Shown piece after piece: positions 5,431-12,628 of a stretch of 14,104 nt of DNA. The position numbers were made by a program, and so were the translations under genes. Position 1 is the stretch's first letter. Each line of letters starts with the position of its first letter. Source of the stretch: an uncultured Lachnospiraceae bacterium (lineage in GTDB: Bacteria; Bacillota_A; Clostridia; Lachnospirales; Lachnospiraceae); contig CAMOOZ010000200.1 in NCBI GenBank assembly GCA_946621895.1, forward strand, positions 1 to 14,104. The letters are read 5' to 3'. The notes beneath the pieces were generated by a model. That model was not told where the DNA came from and did no database searches. It saw nothing but the letters and a program-made list of their open reading frames with translations.

Positions 5431-7577
5431 TTTCCACCTCCCGGCCGGGAAAGCTCCTCAAGCTGCTTCTTCAGCGCCGCAAGCTCCGTTTCCACCGCCT
5501 CCATCGCCTCCTCCTTGCGCTTCAGGATCCGGCGCTGTTCCAGCAGAAAAGCATCCCTGTCCCGCTTCAGCTCCAGATAGCTTTTCTCCGTCTCGCCGAT
5601 CTGCTCCTCAAGCGCCTGCATCCGGAAACGCTTTTCCTCCGCCTGCGTAAAGGGTTTGTGGCGATAAACCTGAAGGGTATAGGGCGCGATCTCTGTTTCC
5701 ACGCAGTATTCCTTATCGTCACATTCCCGTTTCAGGGCGGTATAACGCACATTTTCCTCGCCGGCGCTGGAAAAGATCCGCTCATAATGCCCGGCGGAAT
5801 CAACGCCGAAATTGAATCGCCGGTCTGCGGAGGAAAAATTCACCGTGATGAACAGCCGGTCCTTTTTCCTTTTTCCCTTTCGGATAAAGCTCAGGGCCAG
5901 CTGCCTTGAGGAAACATGATTGATAAACGCCAGGCTCTCCGGTTCTTCGTCCGCTTCCGAAAGAAAGCTTTCCTTTTCCCAGAAGGCAAAGAGCCTTTTC
6001 AGATATGATTCTTCTTCCGGCGCAATCTCATCCAGGATAAACAGCTTCTGACCGGGGCTGAACATGGCAAAGGCCGCCGCCAGTGTAAACAGCCCGGCGT
6101 CCGGTCTGGACAGCTTCAGGAACCTTGGCTCCACAAAGGCATAATGGAGGCCGGAAAGGAGCTTCGACCAGGCGCCCGCCCTCTCTGCATCGGAAAGGCT
6201 TAAAAACACCGGGAAATCCCTTGCAAAATCCTCATTGGAGGTCAGCTGAAAGCCAAGCCCTTCGCCTTCGGGGGCGCCCGTAGCCTCCTTCCAGATCGCG
6301 CCGATATCCGAAAGGCGCAATGCCTCGGGATGCGCCGCGCAAAGCGCCTGATTACATTCCTGGATCAGGCTTAAGGCATCCCTGTCCACATTTTCCCCCA
6401 TGAAATTGGGCAGCCACTCTCCGGGCGCCTTGCGATAATCCAGATAGAGCACCGAGCCCAGGTTCGGCGCATAGATCCCGTCCGCTCCCAGCTCCTCGAT
6501 CAGGAAAAAGGCGCCGGACAAAAGATAATTTCTCACCTGGATCGACTGATACTGATAAAGAAAACGGTCGTCATAGGAGCGATATCCCCTCCGGCCATCC
6601 TCATGCTCAAACAGCGCCGTGCCGTCAAAGCGGGAAAAATGCTCCCTTGCGGCCGCAAAGCCGTCTATCCGCCAGTCCAGCAGGATGCCCAGCCCTGATC
6701 CATGGCATTCCCGGACAAGCTCGGCATAAAAAGAAAGCTTTCCCCTTTCCTCATCCGGGGCAAAAAGGGAGCCCTCATCGCTGAAGCCGGTGAGCAGATG
6801 GGTGAAGCCCAGCTCCTTCGTCTGACGAACGAGCTCCTTTATGCTCTCTGTTCCATTGGGACGCACTCTCCTGATCCGGATGGATTTGCCTTCAAAATGA
6901 AATGACGGGTGTTTTTTTGTCAGCTCCCCGGTAACCCCGGAAAAGCCTCTGATGCGCTCCGTGCCGAAGGGATCGACCCTGTCCATTAATGAGGAGCCCC
7001 TGCGGAGCCTGAAGCGGTAGGTTCTTCCCTTCAGCTCCAGGGGGAGAAACAGTTCGAAAATGCCGCTCTCATCATGGCGGATCATCAGAAAGCTGAAGCG
7101 TTCCACCACAAGCTGCACCGCGTCCGCCCCCGGCGCCCACAGGGCAAAAAGCGTGCCTTTGATCGTCTTTCCCCCGCTGGTCCTGACCTTATGGGGATGC
7201 GCGCCAAGCTGCTGATACGCCCTTAAGCACTGTCCTGTGGTAAAAGCTTCCAGAAAGCCCTCTTCCAGCTGGGGAGGAAAGGCATAGGGATCGGAAAATT
7301 CCAGCGTCTCCCCGCTTTGCATGCTGATCCGGAAACGATAATCCGCTTTCGCATCCTCCAGAAAAGCGGCAAAAAAACCGGTGTCCATCTCTTCCATCGG
7401 GGTCTCCCCCTTTTCATGAAGCAGGACCAGCTGCGCCGCTCCGGGCATATAGGCCTGTACAATGGCCCGTTTTCCATGGGGATGAACGCCCAAAAGCTTC
7501 TCCGGATGGGGCAGGTCCCCATAAAGAACGCCTTCGATCTCTCTCCAGTTCATGGCATTATACAGTCTTTTGTTCAC
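5427..7577 (-). CDS. Catalytically degenerate GlgB-like protein with C-terminal coiled coil
   Basis: The 716-residue protein follows the layout of bacterial 1,4-alpha-glucan branching enzyme: an N-terminal domain (about 14-110, with LLGVHPHG and SDPYAFPPQLEE), a CBM48-like beta domain (about 138-206, LFALWAPGADAVQLVVE to DPFGTE), a barrel (about 243-517) and a beta domain (about 545-640). Motifs retained from GlgB include FDGTALFEHED (317-327) and SVLYLDY (375-381). The catalytic positions are gone: the nucleophile Asp of RVD aligns with Pro371 (DGIYAPNLGSVLYLDY), the acid/base Glu of IAEES with Asp424 (LSDIG), the HD pair of LSHDE with Arg491-Pro492, and the His of DWVPxHF with Gly306. A charged heptad region (about 645-710) forms a likely coiled coil absent from GlgB. 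The start is GTG 7577, with GGAGG 6 bases upstream. The frame is intact, which argues for a selected non-enzymatic role, perhaps glucan binding or scaffolding. The function is not known to me. Confidence 0.82.
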   Translation of the reverse strand: MNKRLYNAMNWREIEGVLYGDLPHPEKLLGVHPHGKRAIVQAYMPGAAQLVLLHEKGETPMEEMDTGFFAAFLEDAKADYRFRISMQSGETLEFSDPYAFPPQLEEGFLEAFTTGQCLRAYQQLGAHPHKVRTSGGKTIKGTLFALWAPGADAVQLVVERFSFLMIRHDESGIFELFLPLELKGRTYRFRLRRGSSLMDRVDPFGTERIRGFSGVTGELTKKHPSFHFEGKSIRIRRVRPNGTESIKELVRQTKELGFTHLLTGFSDEGSLFAPDEERGKLSFYAELVRECHGSGLGILLDWRIDGFAAAREHFSRFDGTALFEHEDGRRGYRSYDDRFLYQYQSIQVRNYLLSGAFFLIEELGADGIYAPNLGSVLYLDYRKAPGEWLPNFMGENVDRDALSLIQECNQALCAAHPEALRLSDIGAIWKEATGAPEGEGLGFQLTSNEDFARDFPVFLSLSDAERAGAWSKLLSGLHYAFVEPRFLKLSRPDAGLFTLAAAFAMFSPGQKLFILDEIAPEEESYLKRLFAFWEKESFLSEADEEPESLAFINHVSSRQLALSFIRKGKRKKDRLFITVNFSSADRRFNFGVDSAGHYERIFSSAGEENVRYTALKRECDDKEYCVETEIAPYTLQVYRHKPFTQAEEKRFRMQALEEQIGETEKSYLELKRDRDAFLLEQRRILKRKEEAMEAVETELAALKKQLEELSRPGGGK

Positions 7578-7583
7578 GATTTG

Positions 7584-7588
7584 CCTCC
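7584..7588 (-). promoter_or_regulatory. Ribosome binding site deciding a GTG start
   Basis: GGAGG on the minus strand lies 6 bases before GTG 7577. The first in-frame ATG (7553) has no such site, so the GTG is preferred for the GlgB-like gene. Confidence 0.7.
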
Positions 7589-7623
7589 ATTCTGCTCTGA
7601 TGGTACGGCATGTGATCTCAATT

Positions 7624-7672
7624 CTGCACTGCAGCGCGCATTCGCCTCACGACGCTGCGCGGCGCGGTGGAG
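7624..7672. repeat. GC-rich intergenic repeat-like segment
   Basis: The 138-base spacer 7578-7715 contains CTGCA-C-TGCAG (7624-7634), a stem GCAGCG (7631-7636) with CGCTGC (7653-7658), a CATTCGC heptamer (7639-7645) and the 12-mer GGCGCGGTGGAG (7661-7672), which is identical to 235-246. I see no convincing promoter and no stem followed by a T-run, so transcription from the serine genes could continue into the GlgB-like gene. Confidence 0.4.
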
Positions 7673-7715
7673 TCCGGCCGGTCTTTTATCCCTCAGAAAC
7701 CGGATATTTTTTCTT

Positions 7716-8966
7716 TTACGGTTCCCTGTCCCCGATCCCGTGAATAAACAGGCCGCTCAAAAGCTTCGGCTCGAACCAGGTGGATTTCGGCGGCATCAGC
7801 CTCCCCGCGTCAGAGACCGCAAACAGTTCCTCAAGCGAGGTGGGATAAAGGGAAAAGCCAAGCTGCATATCCTCCCTGCAGCGTTTTTCAATCTCCTTCA
7901 ATCCGCGGATGCCGCCGATAAAATCGATCCGTTTATCCGTCCTGGGATCTCCAATGCCCAGGATCGGGGAAAGCACCTTATCCTGAAGCAGGGACACATC
8001 CAGATCCTTCACCGGATCCCCGCTTAACTCCCCTCTGATCCTGATCCTCCGCCATTGTCCCTCCAGGAAAAGGCCGAATTCTCCCTTTGCAGCAGGGCGC
8101 ACAGCCTCTGCTTCCGGCTCTCCCACCGTAAAGCTTTCTTCGAGACGGCTTAAGAATTCTCCGGCGGTAAGTCCGTTCAGGTCCTTCACCACCCGGTTAT
8201 AATCCAGGATCTGCAGCTCAGAATCCGGAAACAGGACAGCAAGAAAGAAATTAAACTCTTCCTCACCGGTATAGTTTGGATGGGCCTCCCGTCTCATCTG
8301 CGCCACCTTCACGGCGGATGCGGCGCGATGGTGACCGTCAGCAATATAAAGTCTTTCTATATGGGATAGTTTTTTGCCAAGCTCGTCTACGATGTCATGG
8401 TTTTGGATCACCCAGACCCGGTGTCCGATCCCGTTTTCATCCATAAACGCCTGGTCGGGCGCGTTGTCCTCCTTATATTTCCGGATAAGCTCCGTCAGCT
8501 CCGCTTTTTCCCGGTAAGCCAGGAAAATCGGGCCTGTCTGGGCATCCAGTGTGTCCACATGACGGATCCGGTCTTCCTCCTTGTCCTGTCTGGTGTTTTC
8601 ATGGCGCCTGATCGTGCCCTCCAGATAATCATCCACGGCGCATACCGCGGCCACCCCGGTCTGGCTTCTGCCATTCATCGTCAGCTCATAGAGGTAATAA
8701 CAGGGGACAGGATCCTGCACAAACTCTCCCGTCTGGACAGCCTCTCTGAAAAGCGCCCCGGCTCTTTCATAAACCTCCGGGGCACAGGTGTCCACCTCGT
8801 CGGGCATTCCCGTCTCGGCCCTGTCGATCCGAAGAAATGCCCTCGGATGCTTCTCCACATAGGCCTTTGCCTCTTTTCTGGAAAACACATCATAGGGCAG
8901 CGCCGCCACTGCAGAAGCGAGCGCCGCCGGGGGTCTGAAGGCCCTGAAGGGTCTGATCACAGCCAT
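7716..8966 (-). CDS. DUF1015 family protein, serine-cluster member
   Basis: A 416-residue soluble protein, recognised as DUF1015 by its N-terminal RPFRAFRP and LPYDV (23-27), the RRHENT motif (120-125), the ADGHHR motif (209-214) and the C-terminal MPPKSTWFEPK (391-401). No signal peptide or membrane helix is visible. The ATG at 8966 lies one base after the serA stop codon (TGATATG) with AGGAGG about 10 bases upstream, so its synthesis is tied to SerA. DUF1015 genes commonly sit beside serA and serC in Firmicutes. The DGHHR motif resembles the one in ParB/sulfiredoxin-fold serine kinases (SerK/SbnI type), so an activity on serine or phosphoserine is a reasonable guess but not established here. 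Confidence 0.9.
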   Translation of the reverse strand: MAVIRPFRAFRPPAALASAVAALPYDVFSRKEAKAYVEKHPRAFLRIDRAETGMPDEVDTCAPEVYERAGALFREAVQTGEFVQDPVPCYYLYELTMNGRSQTGVAAVCAVDDYLEGTIRRHENTRQDKEEDRIRHVDTLDAQTGPIFLAYREKAELTELIRKYKEDNAPDQAFMDENGIGHRVWVIQNHDIVDELGKKLSHIERLYIADGHHRAASAVKVAQMRREAHPNYTGEEEFNFFLAVLFPDSELQILDYNRVVKDLNGLTAGEFLSRLEESFTVGEPEAEAVRPAAKGEFGLFLEGQWRRIRIRGELSGDPVKDLDVSLLQDKVLSPILGIGDPRTDKRIDFIGGIRGLKEIEKRCREDMQLGFSLYPTSLEELFAVSDAGRLMPPKSTWFEPKLLSGLFIHGIGDREP

Positions 8967-8967
8967 A

Positions 8968-10128
8968 TCAGACGATCCTCCTTACTCTGAACACGCCGGG
9001 GATCGTTTCCAGGCGTTTCACAAGCTCCTCGCCGGGATCCTGCTCCAGATCAAACATGGTATAGGCGAATTCCCCCTTGGATTTATTGGTCATATCCGTG
9101 ATGTTGAAGCCCTCATCACCGAACACGGCCGTGAATTTCGTGATCATATTCGCGATATTTTTATGACAGATCGTGATCCTGGCCGCCTGGGCGCAGATCC
9201 CCATATCCACCTTCGGATAGTTCACGCTGTTTTTGATATTGCCGTTCTCCAGAAAATCCCGCAGCTCCAGCACGGCCATGTGCGCACAGTTATCCTCCGC
9301 TTCCTCCGTGGACGCCCCCAGATGGGGAAACGCGATCACGCCGGGCTTTCCGGCAGTGGTAGGATTCGGAAAATCCGTGACATAGGCCCGGACCTTACCG
9401 GCCTCGATCCCGTCCAGCACCGCATGCTCATCCACCAGCAGGTCTCTGGCGAAATTCAGGATCACGGTGCCCTTTTTCATCTGCGCCACGGCGTCCCTTC
9501 CGATCATTTCTCTGGTGGAATCCGTCAGCGGGACATGGATCGTGATGAAATCGCATTTCCTGAAGATCTCATCCACCTGGATCACATGCTTTACATCCCG
9601 GCTCAGGCTCCAGGCCGCATCCACGGAAAGATAGGGATCATAGCCATAGACCTCCATTCCGAAATGCCTGGCATTGTTTGCCACCTTGACCCCGATGGCG
9701 CCGAGTCCGATGATCCCCAGCCTTTTGCCCGCCAGCTCCGTGCCGGCAAACTTCTTCTTTGCCTTCTCCATGTCCTTGGAGATAGTCTCATCGTCCTTAT
9801 TCTCCCTGACCCAGTTGGCGCCGCCCACGATATCCCTGGCAGCCAGCAGCATGCCGGCAAACACCAGCTCCTTCACGGCATTCGCATTGGCGCCGGGGGT
9901 GTTGAACACCACGACGCCCTGTCTGGCATAATCGTTTAACGGGATATTATTCACCCCTGCTCCCGCCCTGGCCACGGCCAGCACGGTCCGGGGAAGAGTC
10001 ATCTCATGCATCACGGCAGAGCGTACCAGTACGCAGTCCGCGTCGTCCAGCTTGTCCGTCTTCTGATAATCCTCGGTAAAAATCTTTAATCCCACCGGTG
10101 AGATGGGATTCAAACAATGAAATTTCAT
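8968..10128 (-). CDS. serA: D-3-phosphoglycerate dehydrogenase
   Basis: Oxidises 3-phosphoglycerate to 3-phosphohydroxypyruvate with NAD, the first step of serine synthesis, in the cytoplasm. The 386 residues hold the substrate domain with ARAGAGVNNIP (53-63), the Rossmann motif GLGAIG (141-146) followed by an acidic residue Asp164 typical of NAD use, the catalytic Arg228 (NFAR) and His269 (PHLGAST), and a C-terminal ACT domain (about 315-386), the usual site of serine feedback control. It is the short form without the extra intervening domain. The position where many homologues carry the catalytic Glu in DxFPxE is Pro256 (TDFPNP). The ATG at 10128 follows AGAGGAG by 5 bases and lies 12 bases after the serC stop codon. 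Confidence 0.95.
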   Translation of the reverse strand: MKFHCLNPISPVGLKIFTEDYQKTDKLDDADCVLVRSAVMHEMTLPRTVLAVARAGAGVNNIPLNDYARQGVVVFNTPGANANAVKELVFAGMLLAARDIVGGANWVRENKDDETISKDMEKAKKKFAGTELAGKRLGIIGLGAIGVKVANNARHFGMEVYGYDPYLSVDAAWSLSRDVKHVIQVDEIFRKCDFITIHVPLTDSTREMIGRDAVAQMKKGTVILNFARDLLVDEHAVLDGIEAGKVRAYVTDFPNPTTAGKPGVIAFPHLGASTEEAEDNCAHMAVLELRDFLENGNIKNSVNYPKVDMGICAQAARITICHKNIANMITKFTAVFGDEGFNITDMTNKSKGEFAYTMFDLEQDPGEELVKRLETIPGVFRVRRIV

Positions 10129-10140
10129 GCCTGCTCCTCT

Positions 10141-11223
10141 TTAATTCTTCTTTTTCTCGAAATCCTCCATGAACTGCACCAGCTTTGCGACTCCCTCATA
10201 CGGCATCGCGTTATAAATGCTGGCCCGCATCCCGCCTACGGTGCGGTGTCCCTTCAGATTTACAAAGCCGGCAGCCTTTGCCGCGGCCACAAATTCCTTA
10301 TCCAGCTCATCGTTCCCGGTAATAAAGGGCACATTCATCAGCGAGCGATCCTTTTTTTCCACGGTGCCCTTAAAGAGCGTTGAGGAATCCAGAAAATCAT
10401 AGAGGAGCTTAGCCTTCTTTTCGTTTCGATTCCGCATTTCCGCAAGGCCGCCCATTTTCTTCAGCCATTTAAACACCTTGCCGCAGATATAGATCGCGTA
10501 GCAGGGCGGCGTATTGTACAAAGACTCCGCATCCGCATGGATCTTATAGGTCAGCATCGTGGGCGTGCCGGGCAGCGGTGTCTCCGGGATCAGATCCTCT
10601 CTGATGATCACGATGGTCACGCCGGCCGGTCCGATGTTTTTCTGTACGCCGCCATAGACGAGGCCGTACTTTTCCACCTGCATCGGCTCTGATAAAAAGC
10701 AGGAGGAAACATCCGCCACCAGCTCTCTGCCCTTCGTATTCGGAAGGGTCCTGTATTTCGTCCCGTAAATCGTGTTGTTTTCACAGATATAGACATAGTC
10801 CATATCATCGGTGATCGGCAGATCCGAGCAATCCGGGATGTAGCTGAAGGTCTTATCCGCGGAGGAAGCCAGCTCCACTGCCTCGCCGTAAAGCTTCGCC
10901 TCGGAAAAGGCCTTTTTCGCCCACTGACCAGTCAGAATAAAGCCTGCTTTTTTATTCTTCATCAGGTTCATCGGGATCATGGCAAACTGCGTGCTGGCGC
11001 CCCCCTGGAGGAAAAGCACCTTATAGCGATCCGGGATCCCGGCCAATTCCCTTAAATCCTTTTCCGCTTCCTTAATGATCTGATCATACTCCTTGGAACG
11101 GTGGCTCATTTCCATCACGGACTGACCCGAGCCGCCGTAATCGAGCATTTCTTCAGCCGCCTCCTTTAACACCTCCTCCGGAAGCATCGCAGGTCCGGCA
11201 GAAAAATTATAGACTCTGGACAT
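10141..11223 (-). CDS. serC: Phosphoserine aminotransferase
   Basis: A PLP enzyme that transfers the amino group of glutamate to 3-phosphohydroxypyruvate, giving phosphoserine; it is the second step of serine synthesis. At 360 residues it has the canonical length. Family marks are the N-terminal YNFSAGPAMLP, SVMEMSHRSKEY (35-46), LQGGASTQF (72-80), Trp101, Asp171 in VADVSS, and the PLP lysine Lys195 in YGGVQKNIGPAG. The C-terminus GGMRASIYNAMPYEGV is also typical. The ATG at 11223 has AGAGGAG 7 bases upstream. It is first in the serC-serA-DUF1015 order and is transcribed from the promoter at 11300-11328. No serB (phosphoserine phosphatase) gene is present in the window. Confidence 0.97.
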   Translation of the reverse strand: MSRVYNFSAGPAMLPEEVLKEAAEEMLDYGGSGQSVMEMSHRSKEYDQIIKEAEKDLRELAGIPDRYKVLFLQGGASTQFAMIPMNLMKNKKAGFILTGQWAKKAFSEAKLYGEAVELASSADKTFSYIPDCSDLPITDDMDYVYICENNTIYGTKYRTLPNTKGRELVADVSSCFLSEPMQVEKYGLVYGGVQKNIGPAGVTIVIIREDLIPETPLPGTPTMLTYKIHADAESLYNTPPCYAIYICGKVFKWLKKMGGLAEMRNRNEKKAKLLYDFLDSSTLFKGTVEKKDRSLMNVPFITGNDELDKEFVAAAKAAGFVNLKGHRTVGGMRASIYNAMPYEGVAKLVQFMEDFEKKKN

Positions 11224-11253
11224 TTTTTCACTCCTCTTTTCTGATCAAACTGT

Positions 11254-11277
11254 AAAAAAACACGGGGCAGTCCCACG
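11254..11277 (-). terminator. Possible attenuator in the serC leader
   Basis: On the minus strand a compact all-GC stem (CG-T-GGG against CCC-CG, 11277-11263, one bulged T, ACTG loop) is followed two bases later by seven Ts (11260-11254). It lies inside the roughly 70-base serC leader, so if it works it would end transcripts early. The stem has only five pairs, and I see no clear alternative antiterminator fold, so the call is tentative. Confidence 0.3.
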
Positions 11278-11285
11278 ACCGGATA

Positions 11286-11312
11286 CCCGCAGTCCTTATA
11301 GTATACTGCGGG
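11286..11312. promoter_or_regulatory. Inverted repeat over the serC -10 region (candidate operator)
   Basis: CCCGCAGT (11286-11293) and ACTGCGGG (11305-11312) form a perfect 8-bp inverted repeat spaced by 11 bases. It spans the serC -10 box (11300-11305) and the predicted transcription start (near 11293), where a bound repressor would block the polymerase. In RNA only part of it would be transcribed, so a DNA-binding site is more likely than a leader hairpin. Confidence 0.5.
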
Positions 11313-11328
11313 AACGGCACTTTTTCAA
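11300..11328 (-). promoter_or_regulatory. Sigma-A promoter of the serC operon
   Basis: Minus-strand -35 TTGAAA (11328-11323) and -10 TATACT (11305-11300) with an exact 17-base spacer. Transcription would start near 11293, giving a leader of about 70 bases. Confidence 0.78.
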
Positions 11329-11340
11329 TTCCTCCCGCGG

Positions 11341-11354
11341 GGAAACAGGTTTCC
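11341..11354. promoter_or_regulatory. Inverted repeat between the divergent serC and malic enzyme promoters
   Basis: GGAAAC (11341-11346) and GTTTCC (11349-11354) form a perfect 6-bp inverted repeat with two central bases. It lies between the two divergent promoters, upstream of both -35 boxes. A wider 7-bp pair, GGAACGG (11311-11317) with CCGTTCC (11363-11369), brackets it. It is a candidate shared regulator site; no known consensus is recognised. Confidence 0.3.
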
Positions 11355-11372
11355 TGAGATTCCCGTTCCGTG

Positions 11373-11402
11373 CTGACTGTGCATGCAGATTTATGCTATA
11401 AT
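11373..11402 (+). promoter_or_regulatory. Promoter of the malic enzyme gene
   Basis: A perfect -10 TATAAT (11397-11402) preceded by an extended TG motif (11394-11395), with a weak -35 CTGACT (11373-11378) at 18 bases. The start of transcription would be near 11409, about 47 bases before the chosen start codon. Confidence 0.7.
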
Positions 11403-11444
11403 GAGTTGTTTATATCTTTTCAGCCGAAATGGATCTCAGGATAT

Positions 11445-11449
11445 GGAGG
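11445..11449 (+). promoter_or_regulatory. Ribosome binding site deciding the malic enzyme start
   Basis: GGAGG lies 6 bases before ATG 11456. The alternative in-frame ATG at 11429 has no such site and lies only about 20 bases from the predicted transcription start. Confidence 0.7.
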
Positions 11450-11455
11450 AATGAA

Positions 11456-12628
11456 ATGAATCAGGATATCGCAGAGGCCTCGCTCAGGCTTCACGAAATA
11501 CTAAAGGGAAAGCTGGAGGTAAAATCCAAGGTCCCGATCCGCACCAAAGAGGATATGGGGCTGCTTTATACCCCCGGCGTGGCTGAACCCTGCCGGAAGA
11601 TCGCAGCGGATCCGGAAAGCGTCTATCAGTATACCTGGAAGGGAAATACGATCGCCGTGGTCTCGGACGGCAGCGCGGTGCTGGGTCTCGGCAATATCGG
11701 CCCCCTGGCCGCGATGCCCGTGATGGAAGGGAAAGCCGCACTCTTTAAGGAATTTGCGGGGGTGAATGCGGTGCCCATCTGCCTGGACACACAGGATACG
11801 GAGGAGATCATCGAAACGGTCGTGAGACTGGCGCCCTCCTTCGGCGGGGTCAATCTGGAGGACATCAGCGCCCCCCGCTGCTTTGAGATCGAAGAAGCGC
11901 TGAAAAAAAGGCTGCATATCCCGATCTTCCATGATGATCAGCACGGCACGGCCATCGTGGTCCTGGCCGGGATCATCAACGCATTAAAGATCGTCAATAA
12001 AGATAAGGAAGAGTGCCGGGTGGTGATCAACGGAGCCGGGAGCGCGGGCATCGCGATCACAAAGCTTCTCCTCTCCTACGGCTTTAAGCATATCCTGATG
12101 CTGGACACCAAAGGGATACTGGCCGAAGGACGGGCAATGATGAATCCCGTGAAAACAGAGATCGCCAGGCTGACCAACCCCGAAGGCATCGGCGGCGGAC
12201 TGGAAGACGCAATGAAGGGGGCAGATATTTTTATCGGCGTCTCCGCGCCGAACATCGTCACGGAGGAAATGGTCCGCTCCATGAACTGGGGCGCGATCCT
12301 TTTTGCCCTGTCCAATCCCACGCCGGAGATCATGCCGGATCTGGCGAAAAAAGCGGGTGCCACGGTAGTTGCAACCGGCCGTTCCGATTTCCCGAATCAG
12401 GTAAACAATGTGCTGGCCTTCCCCGGTATTTTCAGGGGAGCGCTGGAGGGCCGGGCGGAGCAGATCACGGAAGAGATGAAGCTGGCTGCCGCGCTCACCA
12501 TTGCCGATCTGGTAACACCCGATCGTTTAAGCGCGGATTATATCATTCCCGACGCGGTGGATTCCCGCGTGGCCGAGGCCGTAAAACAGGCGGTCATGGA
12601 AAACATTCCGGAGAAAGCAAATGCCTGA
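11456..12628 (+). CDS. Malic enzyme, NAD(P)-dependent (oxaloacetate-decarboxylating type)
   Basis: Oxidatively decarboxylates malate to pyruvate and CO2, yielding NAD(P)H, in the cytoplasm. The 390 residues match the short bacterial malic enzyme without a phosphotransacetylase tail. Visible marks are LLYTPGVAEPC with the catalytic Tyr38, GKAALFK with Lys93, the metal ligands Glu135-Asp136 (LEDISAP) and Asp160-Asp161 (FHDDQHGTA), the nucleotide-binding GAGSAG (193-198) and ALSNPTPEIMP near the C-terminus. Asp217 at the end of the second Rossmann strand (MLDT) would fit NAD, but cofactor choice cannot be settled by eye. I start it at ATG 11456 rather than 11429 because of the GGAGG site. Its last 8 bases overlap the next gene. 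Confidence 0.94.
   Translation: MNQDIAEASLRLHEILKGKLEVKSKVPIRTKEDMGLLYTPGVAEPCRKIAADPESVYQYTWKGNTIAVVSDGSAVLGLGNIGPLAAMPVMEGKAALFKEFAGVNAVPICLDTQDTEEIIETVVRLAPSFGGVNLEDISAPRCFEIEEALKKRLHIPIFHDDQHGTAIVVLAGIINALKIVNKDKEECRVVINGAGSAGIAITKLLLSYGFKHILMLDTKGILAEGRAMMNPVKTEIARLTNPEGIGGGLEDAMKGADIFIGVSAPNIVTEEMVRSMNWGAILFALSNPTPEIMPDLAKKAGATVVATGRSDFPNQVNNVLAFPGIFRGALEGRAEQITEEMKLAAALTIADLVTPDRLSADYIIPDAVDSRVAEAVKQAVMENIPEKANA

Noticed and set aside
11224..11293. A T-box or riboswitch in the serC leader
   Set aside because: The leader is only about 70 bases, too short for a T-box, and contains no recognisable conserved motif.
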